Below are positions 8,826 to 17,846 of a stretch of DNA of 64,000 nucleotides, one piece after another (the stretch's first letter is position 1; the number at the start of each line of letters is the position of its first letter). The stretch comes from Chloroflexota bacterium (lineage in GTDB: Bacteria > Chloroflexota > Anaerolineae > Aggregatilineales > Phototrophicaceae), in the NCBI GenBank assembly GCA_026709625.1, contig JAPOSR010000034.1:1-64000 (forward strand), written 5' to 3'. Position numbers and translations under genes: made by a program. Under the pieces are notes generated by a model, which had not been told where the DNA came from, did no database searches, and saw nothing but the letters and a program-made list of their open reading frames with translations.

Positions 8826-9740
8826 TTGGCCATTTTTCGCCGCGGATTGTCAAAGACGCGCCAGTCTTTCTTTGGGCGCATTTCACAATTCTTGGGCAAC
8901 ACCGAAATTGACGACGACACATGGGACGATATCGAAACCTTGCTGATCCAGGCGGATGTCGGCTTCAACACCACGGCGCAGGTGGTCGACGCCCTCAAAG
9001 CCCGTGTGCGCGCCGCGGGCATCACCAAATCCGACCAACTCCGCAATGCGCTAAAAGCCGAGCTGGCCGCCCTGCTGTCTTTTCCGCCAGCGCTGGATAT
9101 TGCCGGGCGCGAGTTGTCGATCATCCTGGTGGTCGGCGTCAATGGCTCGGGGAAGACCACGTCTATCGCCAAGCTGGCGCACCGGCTGAAAAATTTGTCG
9201 CGGCGCAAGGTGATGATCGCTGCTGGCGACACCTTTCGCGCGGCAGCCATCGAGCAATTGCAAACCTGGGGCGAGCGGATTGATGTGCCGGTCATCGCCA
9301 ATCGACCTGGCTCTGATCCTGGCGCGGTCGTATATGACGCAGCCAGAGCCGCCAAAGCGCGTGGCTATGAAATTCTCATCATCGACACCGCCGGCCGGCT
9401 GCAAAACAACTTCAATCTCATGCGCGAGCTGACGAAAATCAGCGAAGTATCGAAGAAAGTGGTGCCAAATGCCCCGCACGAGGTGCTGCTGGTGCTGGAT
9501 GGCACGACCGGACAGAATGCCATCCAGCAAGCCAAGAGCTTTCAAGAAGCCTCGGGCGTCAGTGGCGTCATCGTCACCAAGCTGGACAGCACAGCCAAAG
9601 GCGGCATGGTCTTCTCAATCTTTCACGATCTGCAGCTGCCAGTGCATTATCTGGGCTTGGGCGAGACCATCGACGACCTGGTGCTCTTCACGCCTGAATT
9701 CTTCGTCGACAGCCTGTTTGACGACGATCCGGAGAATTGA
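8826..9740 (+). CDS. ftsY: Signal recognition particle receptor FtsY
   Basis: SRP-family GTPase that docks ribosome-SRP complexes at the membrane. The 304-residue product contains the N domain helices and the G domain motifs [15 protein letters not shown] (about residues 107-121), [17 protein letters not shown] and [10 protein letters not shown], all typical of FtsY. There is no acidic N-terminal A domain, so this is the short form found in many Gram-positive-type and thermophilic bacteria. The start is TTG 8826, supported by AGGAG eight bases upstream. Its stop overlaps the TTG of the next gene in TTGA, suggesting coupled translation. Confidence 0.95.
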   Translation: MAIFRRGLSKTRQSFFGRISQFLGNTEIDDDTWDDIETLLIQADVGFNTTAQVVDALKARVRAAGITKSDQLRNALKAELAALLSFPPALDIAGRELSIILVVGVNGSGKTTSIAKLAHRLKNLSRRKVMIAAGDTFRAAAIEQLQTWGERIDVPVIANRPGSDPGAVVYDAARAAKARGYEILIIDTAGRLQNNFNLMRELTKISEVSKKVVPNAPHEVLLVLDGTTGQNAIQQAKSFQEASGVSGVIVTKLDSTAKGGMVFSIFHDLQLPVHYLGLGETIDDLVLFTPEFFVDSLFDDDPEN

Positions 9741-10525
9741 CCGGCATTGTGCACATCACCAGCGCGCAAAACAGCAAGCTGAAGCTGGTCTCTCGACTGC
9801 GCAGCAAGCGCGGGCGCGATGCAGAAGCCCGCTTCGTTATCGACTGCCAGCGAGATCTGCGGCGAGCGCTGGCTTGTGGCTATCAAGCAGAGTTTGTGCT
9901 GTGCTGCCCAGAGATCGGCAGCGCGACCAGCGATATGGACTGCGAGACGCATACGATTGCGCCCCGGCTGCTGCGGCGCTTTAGCTATCGAGACAATCCC
10001 GACGGCTTGTTGGCGGCCATGCGCAGCCAGCTGCCCAGGGGGCGGCTGTGGCTGGAAGGCGCATCAATATGCAGCGCGCTTCTGCTGGTTGACCTGCGGG
10101 TGCCGGGCAATATCGGAGCGTTGATGCGCAGCGCCGACGCCAGTGGCTGCGACGCGCTTCTGCTGGTCGATTGCGCGCTGGACCTCTATAATCCCAATAT
10201 CATTCGCAGCAGTACGGGCGCTTGCTTCTTGGACAATATCTATCAACTGACCACGGACGAGGCGCTGGATTATCTGGGCAGCGCCGAGCTGGAGATCGTG
10301 GCCGCAGATGTGGGCGGCAGCAGCCTGTACGACGCCGACTTCGCCACCAAGACAGCCATTGTGCTGGGCGCGGAAGACCAGGGGCTGAGCGCGGAATGGC
10401 TGTCCAGCGCCGATCGCCGCATTCGCATCCCGATGGCGGGACGGGCAGCCGATTCGCTGAATGTGTCGGTTTGCGGCGCTATCCTGATGTTTGAATTGCA
10501 GCGCCAGCGTCATCGCGGCAGATAG
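9737..10525 (+). CDS. TrmH/SpoU-family RNA 2'-O-methyltransferase
   Basis: SPOUT-fold enzyme that methylates a ribose in tRNA or rRNA with S-adenosylmethionine. The 262-residue sequence has the N-terminal substrate-binding part (ITSAQNSKLKLVSRLRSKRG) and the three knot motifs: VPGNIGALMRSADASG, IVLGAEDQGLS and IRIPMAGRAADSLNVSVCGA. It opens at TTG 9737, overlapping the ftsY stop; GTG 9749 is an equally plausible start because ITSAQN is near the usual N-terminus and GGAG lies at 9731-9734. The target nucleotide cannot be read from sequence; homologues are often annotated as 23S rRNA methyltransferases. Confidence 0.88.
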   Translation: MTGIVHITSAQNSKLKLVSRLRSKRGRDAEARFVIDCQRDLRRALACGYQAEFVLCCPEIGSATSDMDCETHTIAPRLLRRFSYRDNPDGLLAAMRSQLPRGRLWLEGASICSALLLVDLRVPGNIGALMRSADASGCDALLLVDCALDLYNPNIIRSSTGACFLDNIYQLTTDEALDYLGSAELEIVAADVGGSSLYDADFATKTAIVLGAEDQGLSAEWLSSADRRIRIPMAGRAADSLNVSVCGAILMFELQRQRHRGR

Positions 10526-10538
10526 GTGTACCAGCGCT

Positions 10539-11624
10539 ATGGACAGCATCGCCAGTCAACTGCAAGACTTCCAAGCGCAGATCCATGAACTCATGGCGCG
10601 CATTGGCATCGCCGATAAAGCCGAGCGCGCCAGCCAGCTGGCAGCCGCCGCCAGCCAAAGCGATTTTTGGGACGACCCTGAATCTGCCCAGCAAACCATG
10701 CAGCAGCTCGCTCGGCTGAATGCGCTGGTGGACAAATGGCGCGGATTGGCCAACCGCGTCGCGGATGCGATTGAACTGGTCGAGATCGCCGATGATGATA
10801 TGCAGGCCGAGCTGGCAGCCGAGACCGAGACTCTGCGCAAAATGGTCGCCGAGATGTCGCGCGAAGCCATGCTCTCGGGCGATTATGACAACGAAAACGC
10901 CATCTTCGCCATTCACGCGGGCGCAGGCGGCGTCGATGCCCAGGATTGGACCGAAATGCTGGAGCGCATGTACCTGCGCTGGATCGAGCAGAATGGCTAC
11001 AAAGCCGAGGTCCTCGACCGCAGCGGCGGAGAAGAAGCCGGCTTGAAGAGCGTCACCATCAGTGTCAAGGGCGATTATGCCTTTGGCAATTTGCAGAGCG
11101 AAGAAGGCGTGCATCGTCTGGTGCGCCTGAGCCCGTTTGACAGCGCCAGACGCCGCCACACCGCTTTTGCGAAGGTGGAGCTCTGGCCCGATATCCAGCG
11201 CAATATCGAGATTACGCTGGAAGAGCGCGACATCCGCATCGATACCTATCGCGCTAGTGGCGCGGGCGGGCAGCATGTGCAAAAGAACGACACCGCCGTG
11301 CGCATCACCCACTTGCCGACGGGGCTGGTCGTGCAGTGCCAAAACCAGCGCAGCCAGGCGCAAAACCGCGACCGCGCGATGCAAATCCTCAAAGCGCGTC
11401 TCTTCGAGATGGAACGCGCCAAACAAGAAGCGGAGATGGCCGAGCTCAAAGGCGAAAATGTCGAGGCGGGCTGGGGCAACCAGATCCGCTCGTATGTCTT
11501 GCATCCTTACCAGATGGTGAAAGACCATCGCACCAACATCGAGATCGGCAATGCGACAGCCGTGCTTGATGGGCGGCTGGGCGAATTGATCGATGCCTAC
11601 CTGCGGCACAAAATCAAAGGCTGA
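10539..11624 (+). CDS. prfB: Peptide chain release factor 2
   Basis: Class I release factor recognising UGA and UAA. The 361-residue product has the RF2 tripeptide SPF (198-200) and the peptidyl-hydrolase GGQ loop (243-245). An in-frame GTG/TTG extension reaches 10491, but ATG 10539 fits the family N-terminus. The reading frame runs uninterrupted through the region where most prfB genes carry an in-frame UGA and a +1 frameshift site, so this copy does not appear to use autoregulatory frameshifting. It follows the methyltransferase gene by 13 bases. RF2 activity at UGA would compete with SelB-dependent selenocysteine insertion in this organism. Confidence 0.95.
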   Translation: MDSIASQLQDFQAQIHELMARIGIADKAERASQLAAAASQSDFWDDPESAQQTMQQLARLNALVDKWRGLANRVADAIELVEIADDDMQAELAAETETLRKMVAEMSREAMLSGDYDNENAIFAIHAGAGGVDAQDWTEMLERMYLRWIEQNGYKAEVLDRSGGEEAGLKSVTISVKGDYAFGNLQSEEGVHRLVRLSPFDSARRRHTAFAKVELWPDIQRNIEITLEERDIRIDTYRASGAGGQHVQKNDTAVRITHLPTGLVVQCQNQRSQAQNRDRAMQILKARLFEMERAKQEAEMAELKGENVEAGWGNQIRSYVLHPYQMVKDHRTNIEIGNATAVLDGRLGELIDAYLRHKIKG

Positions 11625-11719
11625 GGCAGCTTGGCGGCAGCAAAGAATCGGCGCAGATTAGCGACAGCCATGCCAAGATGTGGTAAATTGGGGGCAGGCA
11701 CATCGAACATGGTGGCGGC

Positions 11720-13939
11720 ATGATAGCGAGCGCCAGCAACCTGTACTCCCGCGATCTGGCATCTCTGCTTGCCACCCTGCCCAAGAGTCAGCCGAATGAA
11801 ATCGACCTGATCGCCGCTGCTTATCACCACGCCGAATCGGCGCACAGCCAGCAAAAGCGCAAATCGGGCGAGCCCTACTTCACACATTGCGTCGCCGTCG
11901 CCAGCATCTTGGCAGAGATGAAGATGGATGCCGAGACGATCGCGGCGGGCTTGCTGCACGATGTCGTCGAAGATACCGACACCACGATCGTGGATCTGCG
12001 CCGCGAATTTGGCGCGACAATCGCTATGCTGGTCGATGGCGTCACCAAGCTGAAAAATCTGCCGCTGAAGAATGTATCGGTCAACGGCGACACCCGCCGC
12101 TCCAGCGCGGTCAACCGCGAGATGGAATATATCCGCAAGATGCTGCTGACCATGGGCGATGATGTGCGAGTCGTACTTGTCAAGCTGGCCGACCGTCTAC
12201 ACAACATGCGTACGCTGGGCTATATGCCGCGCGAAAAACAGCGAACCGTGGCCATCGAAACACGCGACATCTTTGCGCCGCTGGCAAACCGCCTTGGCGT
12301 CTGGCAAATGAAATGGGAGCTGGAAGACCTGAGCTTCCGTTATTTGAACCCCGAAGCCTATCGCGCGATCGCCAAAGCCCTGGACGAACGGCGCAACGAG
12401 CGAGAGGCTTATGTACAGCAGATTAAAGAACGGCTCATCGAAGAATTGCGCGCCGCCAACATTAAGCAGGTCACCATCACCACACGCCCCAAGCATATCT
12501 ACAGCATCTATAGCAAGATGACGCGCAAAGACCTGCCGCTCGAGCAGATCTACGATATTCGCGGCATGCGCGTGCTGGTAGAAAGCCTGCCAGAGTGTTA
12601 CCTGGCGCTGGGCATCGTCCACAATCTGTGGCGCCCCATACCCGGCGAATTTGATGACTATATCGCCAACCCCAAAGACAATTTTTATCGCAGCCTGCAC
12701 ACAGCCGTGCACGACGAAGCGGGCAAAACAGTCGAAGTGCAGATCCGCACCTGGGAGATGCACGAAGACGCCGAATATGGCATCGCGGCGCACTGGCGCT
12801 ATAAAGAAGGGGAAAACGAGCACGACCAGGCATTCGAACAGCGCTTGGCCTACCTGCGCCGGCTGATGGAATTTGGACCAGAGGTTGACGATGCTTCGCA
12901 ATTTGTCGACACGGTCAAATCGGAAGTCTTCCAGGATCGCGTCTACAGCGTAACGCCCAACGGCGACATCATTGACTTGCCAGTCGGCGCGACGCCCGTG
13001 GATTTTGCGTATCACATCCACACCGATATCGGCAATCGTTGCCGTGGCGCAAAGGTCAATGGACGGCTTGTGCCGCTCAATAGCAAGCTGAAAATGGGCG
13101 ACCAGGTCGAGATATTGACCGCCAAACGCGGTGGACCCAGCATGGACTGGCTCAACCCCGATCTCGACTATGCCGCCACCAACCGCGCCCGCAGCAAGAT
13201 CCGCCAGTGGCTGCGCAAACAAAACCGCGACAAACACATCGCCACCGGCCGCGATGCCCTGGAGCGCGAGCTGAAGCGGCTGGGCGTGCAAGAGAAGATG
13301 TCCTACGACTCAGTCGCGCGTCTGGTTGGCTTTGACAAGCTGGATGATTTTATGGCGGCAATCGGCGCGGGCGATGTCACGGGCCCACAGATCACAAACC
13401 GCGTGCTGGAAGAAGAACGGCGCAAAACTGCCGCGAGCCAGACCGATGCCGACCTGCTGAAGCCGCGCGTCAAACAGGCCGGCGCCAACACGGCCAAGGG
13501 CGTCAGCATCATGGGCGCTGGCGGCCTGCTGGTCAACCTGGCTGGCTGCTGCGCGCCGGTGCCGCCCGACGACATCATCGGCTATATCACGCGCGGCCGC
13601 GGCGTCACCGTGCACCGCGCCGATTGTCCCAATATCAATGCCCTGCGCGAAACAGAGCGCTTGATAGAAGTGTCTTGGGGCGCTTCAGAAGACGATCAGC
13701 GCTATCTTGTGCCTGTCGAAGTCATCGCCTATGACCGCGAAGGGCTGCTGCGCGAGATTACCACCATCATCGCCGACCAGCATGTCAATATCGCTTCTGT
13801 CGATGTAACGACCAGCCAGCAATACGCCCGACTCAAGCTGCAACTCGAGATCGCCAACAACCGGCAGCTCACGCGCATATTGACCAAGCTGGATATGCTG
13901 CACGATGTGCTGGAAGCTCGGCGGCGTTATTCCAACTGA
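11720..13939 (+). CDS. Bifunctional (p)ppGpp synthetase/hydrolase Rel
   Basis: Stringent-response enzyme of 739 residues. Domains in order: HD hydrolase (His-Asp in LLHDVVEDTDTT at about residues 78-90), synthetase domain (IYSIYSKMTRKDL through DIRGMRVLVES and FYRSLHTAV), TGS (about 400-460, beginning VYSVTPNGDIIDLP), a zinc-finger/helical region with GCCAPVPPDDIIGY, and a C-terminal ACT domain (about 660-739). The intact HD motif suggests it both makes and degrades the alarmone. ATG 11720 follows GGTGG. It is followed after 12 bases by the glycosyltransferase gene. Confidence 0.95.
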   Translation: MIASASNLYSRDLASLLATLPKSQPNEIDLIAAAYHHAESAHSQQKRKSGEPYFTHCVAVASILAEMKMDAETIAAGLLHDVVEDTDTTIVDLRREFGATIAMLVDGVTKLKNLPLKNVSVNGDTRRSSAVNREMEYIRKMLLTMGDDVRVVLVKLADRLHNMRTLGYMPREKQRTVAIETRDIFAPLANRLGVWQMKWELEDLSFRYLNPEAYRAIAKALDERRNEREAYVQQIKERLIEELRAANIKQVTITTRPKHIYSIYSKMTRKDLPLEQIYDIRGMRVLVESLPECYLALGIVHNLWRPIPGEFDDYIANPKDNFYRSLHTAVHDEAGKTVEVQIRTWEMHEDAEYGIAAHWRYKEGENEHDQAFEQRLAYLRRLMEFGPEVDDASQFVDTVKSEVFQDRVYSVTPNGDIIDLPVGATPVDFAYHIHTDIGNRCRGAKVNGRLVPLNSKLKMGDQVEILTAKRGGPSMDWLNPDLDYAATNRARSKIRQWLRKQNRDKHIATGRDALERELKRLGVQEKMSYDSVARLVGFDKLDDFMAAIGAGDVTGPQITNRVLEEERRKTAASQTDADLLKPRVKQAGANTAKGVSIMGAGGLLVNLAGCCAPVPPDDIIGYITRGRGVTVHRADCPNINALRETERLIEVSWGASEDDQRYLVPVEVIAYDREGLLREITTIIADQHVNIASVDVTTSQQYARLKLQLEIANNRQLTRILTKLDMLHDVLEARRRYSN

Positions 13940-13951
13940 GCGCCGAGATTC

Positions 13952-15046
13952 ATGCGCATTGCCCTGTTGGAAAGCTATTATGGCGGCAGCCACAAAGCTT
14001 GGGCTGATGGCTACCAGCGGCATTCGCGCCATGATATCGATCTGCTTGCGCTGCCGGCTCGATTCTGGAAGTGGCGCATGCAAGGCGCGGCCATCAGCTT
14101 TGCGCGCATGCTGCAAACCCAACCCGACTTGATCCTCGCTTCTAGCATGATCAACTTGGCGACCTTCCGCGCGCTGACCTATCGGCGTTTGGGCGATGCG
14201 CCGCTGGCGCTCTACCTGCACGAAAACCAGCTCTCATACCCGCAAAACCAGCGGCAAGGGCATGGCTGGCGGTATGGATTCATCAACTACATCAGCGCCC
14301 TGACAGCCGACGCCGTCTACTTCAACAGCGACTATCATCGAGCCGACTTTATGGCGCAGCTGCCGCGCCTGCTCAAACACTTCGCCGATTACAACGAGTT
14401 GGCGAGCCTAGAAACGATCCGCCATAAGTCGCAAACGCTGCCACTGGGGCTTGACCTGCGCCGGTTTGACGCGCACCACGCCAACAAGCCAGCGGACGCG
14501 CCAGCGCGCATCTTGTGGAATCATCGCTGGGAAGCCGACAAGAATCCCGATGCCTTTGCCCGCAGCTTGATTCAGTTGGCACAAAGCGGCTGCGACTTCC
14601 AAGCAGTCATCTTGGGCGAGCGATTTGGCGAGATGCCGGCGGCTTTTCGCGCGGCGCGGGAACAGCTTGGCGAACGCATCATTCAGTTTGGTTATGCGCA
14701 ATCTTTCGCCGACTATGCGCGCTGGCTGTGGCAGTGCGACTATGTGGTCAGCGCCGCCTGGCAAGAATTCTTTGGCGCGGCTGTCTGCGAGGCGATGTAT
14801 TGTCGCTGCATCCCCATCTTGCCCGACCGCCTCAATTATCCGCATCTGCTGCCCGCCGAGTTCAGGTCACAGTGTCTATACGCGCGGGACAAGCTGACGG
14901 CGCAGCTGGCGCATCATCTGGCAGGCGAGGCTTCGGCAGAAACAGACAGGCTGCGGGCAGCGGCAGCGCGGTATGACTGGTCGCGGATGGCTGGGCGGTA
15001 TGATGAGGAATTGGCAGCGCTGGCTAGTCGTCTGGCATCAGGCTAA
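13952..15046 (+). CDS. tRNA-queuosine mannosyltransferase-like glycosyltransferase (DUF3524/GTDC1 type)
   Basis: The N-terminus ([20 protein letters not shown], then [14 protein letters not shown]) is the signature of the DUF3524 family, whose animal member adds mannose to queuosine in tRNA(Asp). The C-terminal half is a GT4-like domain with [26 protein letters not shown] and the sugar-nucleotide loop [13 protein letters not shown]. Length (364 residues) matches the family. It lies 12 bases after the Rel gene and its 3' end overlaps gyrA, on the other strand, by 23 bases. The mannosyl-queuosine role is known for homologues and is inferred here; other nucleotide-sugar donors are possible. Confidence 0.8.
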   Translation: MRIALLESYYGGSHKAWADGYQRHSRHDIDLLALPARFWKWRMQGAAISFARMLQTQPDLILASSMINLATFRALTYRRLGDAPLALYLHENQLSYPQNQRQGHGWRYGFINYISALTADAVYFNSDYHRADFMAQLPRLLKHFADYNELASLETIRHKSQTLPLGLDLRRFDAHHANKPADAPARILWNHRWEADKNPDAFARSLIQLAQSGCDFQAVILGERFGEMPAAFRAAREQLGERIIQFGYAQSFADYARWLWQCDYVVSAAWQEFFGAAVCEAMYCRCIPILPDRLNYPHLLPAEFRSQCLYARDKLTAQLAHHLAGEASAETDRLRAAAARYDWSRMAGRYDEELAALASRLASG

Positions 15047-17576
15047 CATCAGCGCCATTTGAGCGGGAAGCGGATGCGCTTGGCGCGGTCTCTGCCTCTG
15101 GCAAAGCCGATTTACGCTGAGGGGCTTCGGACATATCGGCGCGAATGCGCAGAGAATGGTGGCAGCGAGCGACGCCGACCACCGTTTCTTTGTCACGCAG
15201 AGCGATCACTTCATTGCCGCCGGCGCTGCCTCGCTTCAAGGTCTTCGCCAGCCCCAGCGACATGTATTTGGCTTTGCGTTTGTTGGTCAGCGCCAGCGCA
15301 GTATCATTGAGGCGGCCGCTGGTCGCAGCCACGACCCGCTTGCTGCCCAGTGGCAAGCGCATGGAAAGCACGCCGCTGCCGCCGCGGCCCTGCGTTTTGT
15401 ATTCGCGCATCGGCGTTGTCTTGGCGATGCCCTGCTCGGTGATAGTCCAAACATACAGCTTGTCATCGGCGGTGAATGCCGATGCGACCTGGTCGCCCTG
15501 CGCCGCCAATTTGATGCCGCGCACGCCACCCGAATTCAACCGGGTCGGGTTCACATCCCGCTCGCTGAAACGGATGGCATAACCGCGCGCCGTGGTCAAC
15601 AGCAGATCGTCATCGCCGCCCGTGTATAAAGCCGCCACGAGCTTGTCCTTGCGCCCGATTTTCATCACGCTGAAAGCCGCCGACATCACACCAGGCAATT
15701 CGCCCACGCCCAGCCGTTTGACCTGTCCGCCAGCTGTAACCAGACAGACGAACCCAGCCTGGAGCGAAGCGGGCAGGCACAAGAACGAGACAATGCGCTG
15801 GGTGGGCTGCAAGGCGCACAAATCGCTGAATGGCATCCCTTCGCCAGCGCTTTCCACCTGTGGGACCTGCTGGACGGGCACAGTCGCGCAATCGCCATCG
15901 TCCGCGAAAAGATACATGATCTGGCCCGTCGTGCTGTGCTGCAGCCAGCGCGGTGGATTCTTGGTGGCGACTGTCACGCGCGGCGGCTCGGCATTGGGCC
16001 TGCGCCCCAGATGCGCGCCTGTGCTCAGCAAGACGACAGTCGCTTCTTCTGGCACCAAAAAGTCGCCTTCCGAGAGATCACTGGCTTCGCCATCGGCGAT
16101 GATGCTGCGCCGTGGATCCGCATATTGCGCTTTCATCGCCGCCAGTGTCTCGGCAATATGCGCGCGCTGCCGCTGCGGGTCGGCCAGCAGGGTCTCCAGC
16201 GCCTTGATTTTCTGGCGTGTCGCCTTGTATTCATCACGGATCTTGCGGCGTTCCAGCGAAGCCAGGCGGCGCAGAGCCATATCCAGAATGGCGCTGGCTT
16301 GAGTCTCGCTCACATTAAATTGCTTGACCAGGTTGCGGCGGGCGGTTTCGCTGCTGCGTGATTTGCGGATGGTCTGGATAACCGCGTCCAGCTCGTCCAG
16401 GGCGACCAGCAAACCTTCCAGCACATGCGCCCGCTCGGTCGCGCGCGCCAGGTCATAGCGGCTGCTGCGCTGCAATACCTCCAGGCGGTGCTCCAGATAC
16501 ACGCGCAGCGCCTGTTTCAATGTGAGCAGACGCGGCTGGCCATCGACCAGCGCCAGCATGATGATGCCGAATGTGTTTTGCAGCGGCGTCAGCTTGAATA
16601 GGCGCGCCAGCACAGCCGTGACATCCACATTGCGCTGCAGCTCAATGACCAGGCGGACAGCATTCTGACGGTCGGATTCATCGCGCAGATCTGCCAAGCC
16701 TTTCAGTCGGCCGGCATTGGCCAACAGGGCGATGCGCTCGATGAGAGTCGTTTTGTTGGTCTGAAAAGGCAGCTCGCTGATGATAATGCGCGACTTGCCG
16801 CCGCCCATATCTTCGACATGCGCCTTGGCGCGCAGGGTGATTTTGCCGCGGCCTGTCGCCAGCGCTTGCCGCAGCATATTTTCCTTGCCGCGCCACCCAT
16901 AAATGACGCCGCCGGTGGGAAAATCGGGTCCCTTGACAAAGCGCATCAGCTCATCGACATCGATGGCATCCAGCCGATGCCACTGGTCGAGCATGTGGCG
17001 CAGGGCATCGCAGACCTCGCCCAGGTTGTGCGGCGGGATATTGGTCGACATGCCAACCGCGATGCCAGACGCGCCATTCACCAACAGGTTGGGCAGCATG
17101 GCTGGCAGCACAGTCGGTTCGTTGAGCGTGCCATCAAAGTTGGCGGCAAAATTGACGGTATCTTTGTTGATATCAATCAGCAATTCGCCGCCGATGCTCG
17201 CCATACGCGCTTCTGTATAGCGCATGGCCGCTGCGCCATCGCCATCAATGCTGCCAAAGTTGCCCTGCCCGTCGATAAGCATATAGCGCATGGAAAAGTC
17301 TTGCGCCATGCGCACCATGGTGTCATACACAGCGGCATCGCCGTGCGGGTGATATTTGCCCATCACCTCGCCAACAATGCGAGCGCTCTTTTTGTGTGGA
17401 TTGCCGGCGCCGACGCCCATGTCGTGCATCGCGTACAAGATGCGGCGGTGCACGGGTTTTAAGCCATCGCGCGCATCGGGCAGGGCTCGCGACACAATCA
17501 CGCTCATGGCATAACTCAAATAGGCATCGCGCATTTCGCTTGCGATGGCGACCGAGTGAATCGAGCGATCTGGCAT
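15024..17576 (-). CDS. gyrA: DNA gyrase subunit A
   Basis: Breakage-reunion subunit of type II topoisomerase (850 residues). The N-terminal domain shows the quinolone region [17 protein letters not shown] (77-92), the catalytic Tyr at 120 in MRYTEARM, and GNFGSIDGD. The C-terminal beta-pinwheel contains QGRGGSGV, a degenerate GyrA box, which favours gyrase over topoisomerase IV. The residue equal to E. coli Ser83 is Ala81; the Asp87 equivalent is kept. Start ATG 17576 has TGAGG eight bases upstream. gyrB is not nearby. A TTGACA/TACAAT promoter lies about 70 bases upstream. Confidence 0.94.
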   Translation of the reverse strand: MPDRSIHSVAIASEMRDAYLSYAMSVIVSRALPDARDGLKPVHRRILYAMHDMGVGAGNPHKKSARIVGEVMGKYHPHGDAAVYDTMVRMAQDFSMRYMLIDGQGNFGSIDGDGAAAMRYTEARMASIGGELLIDINKDTVNFAANFDGTLNEPTVLPAMLPNLLVNGASGIAVGMSTNIPPHNLGEVCDALRHMLDQWHRLDAIDVDELMRFVKGPDFPTGGVIYGWRGKENMLRQALATGRGKITLRAKAHVEDMGGGKSRIIISELPFQTNKTTLIERIALLANAGRLKGLADLRDESDRQNAVRLVIELQRNVDVTAVLARLFKLTPLQNTFGIIMLALVDGQPRLLTLKQALRVYLEHRLEVLQRSSRYDLARATERAHVLEGLLVALDELDAVIQTIRKSRSSETARRNLVKQFNVSETQASAILDMALRRLASLERRKIRDEYKATRQKIKALETLLADPQRQRAHIAETLAAMKAQYADPRRSIIADGEASDLSEGDFLVPEEATVVLLSTGAHLGRRPNAEPPRVTVATKNPPRWLQHSTTGQIMYLFADDGDCATVPVQQVPQVESAGEGMPFSDLCALQPTQRIVSFLCLPASLQAGFVCLVTAGGQVKRLGVGELPGVMSAAFSVMKIGRKDKLVAALYTGGDDDLLLTTARGYAIRFSERDVNPTRLNSGGVRGIKLAAQGDQVASAFTADDKLYVWTITEQGIAKTTPMREYKTQGRGGSGVLSMRLPLGSKRVVAATSGRLNDTALALTNKRKAKYMSLGLAKTLKRGSAGGNEVIALRDKETVVGVARCHHSLRIRADMSEAPQRKSALPEAETAPSASASRSNGADVSLMPDD

Positions 17577-17645
17577 GAGGCGGCCTCAGGGATAAGCGAA
17601 GAGTGGACATACAGGCAGCGCCTGCAAAGCCAGCACAGCGACACC

Positions 17646-17675
17646 ATTGTAGACGGCAACTAGAAAATCTGTCAA
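17646..17675 (-). promoter_or_regulatory. Predicted gyrA promoter
   Basis: On the minus strand TTGACA (17675-17670) and TACAAT (17651-17646) are spaced by 18 bases, upstream of the gyrA ATG at 17576. This is one of the strongest promoter matches in the window. Confidence 0.7.
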
Positions 17676-17689
17676 ACGCGCGGATGGAT

Positions 17690-17837
17690 GGGAGTGGTGA
17701 ATGCGTGGATATAGCAACCAAATCCCCCCCACCCACCCCAAACCCCTCCCCCAAAATGAGGGAGGGGCTACCAGTTGCGGAAGCGCAGGAAAACTCCCCT
17801 TCCCTCGTTCTGGGGGCAAGGGGCCGGGATGGGGGGC
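17690..17837. mobile_element. Two-hairpin intergenic element (copy 2) between rpoC and gyrA
   Basis: The left end GGGAGTGGTGAATGCGTGG begins at 17690. Inside are two hairpin-forming blocks: CCCCTCCC/GGGAGGGG around a TCATTTTGG loop (minus-strand view), and CCCCTT/AAGGGG around a second loop. The right terminal repeat seen in copy 1 is missing; the element runs to within about 10 bases of the rpoC stop codon. Placed just after rpoC, the hairpins may also work as its terminator. Confidence 0.65.
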
Positions 17838-17846
17838 GAAGCCTGG

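Noticed and set aside
11709..11723. Four-codon mini-ORF (ATG GTG GCG GCA TGA) overlapping the rel start
   Set aside because: Too short to judge and probably chance in a GC-rich leader.
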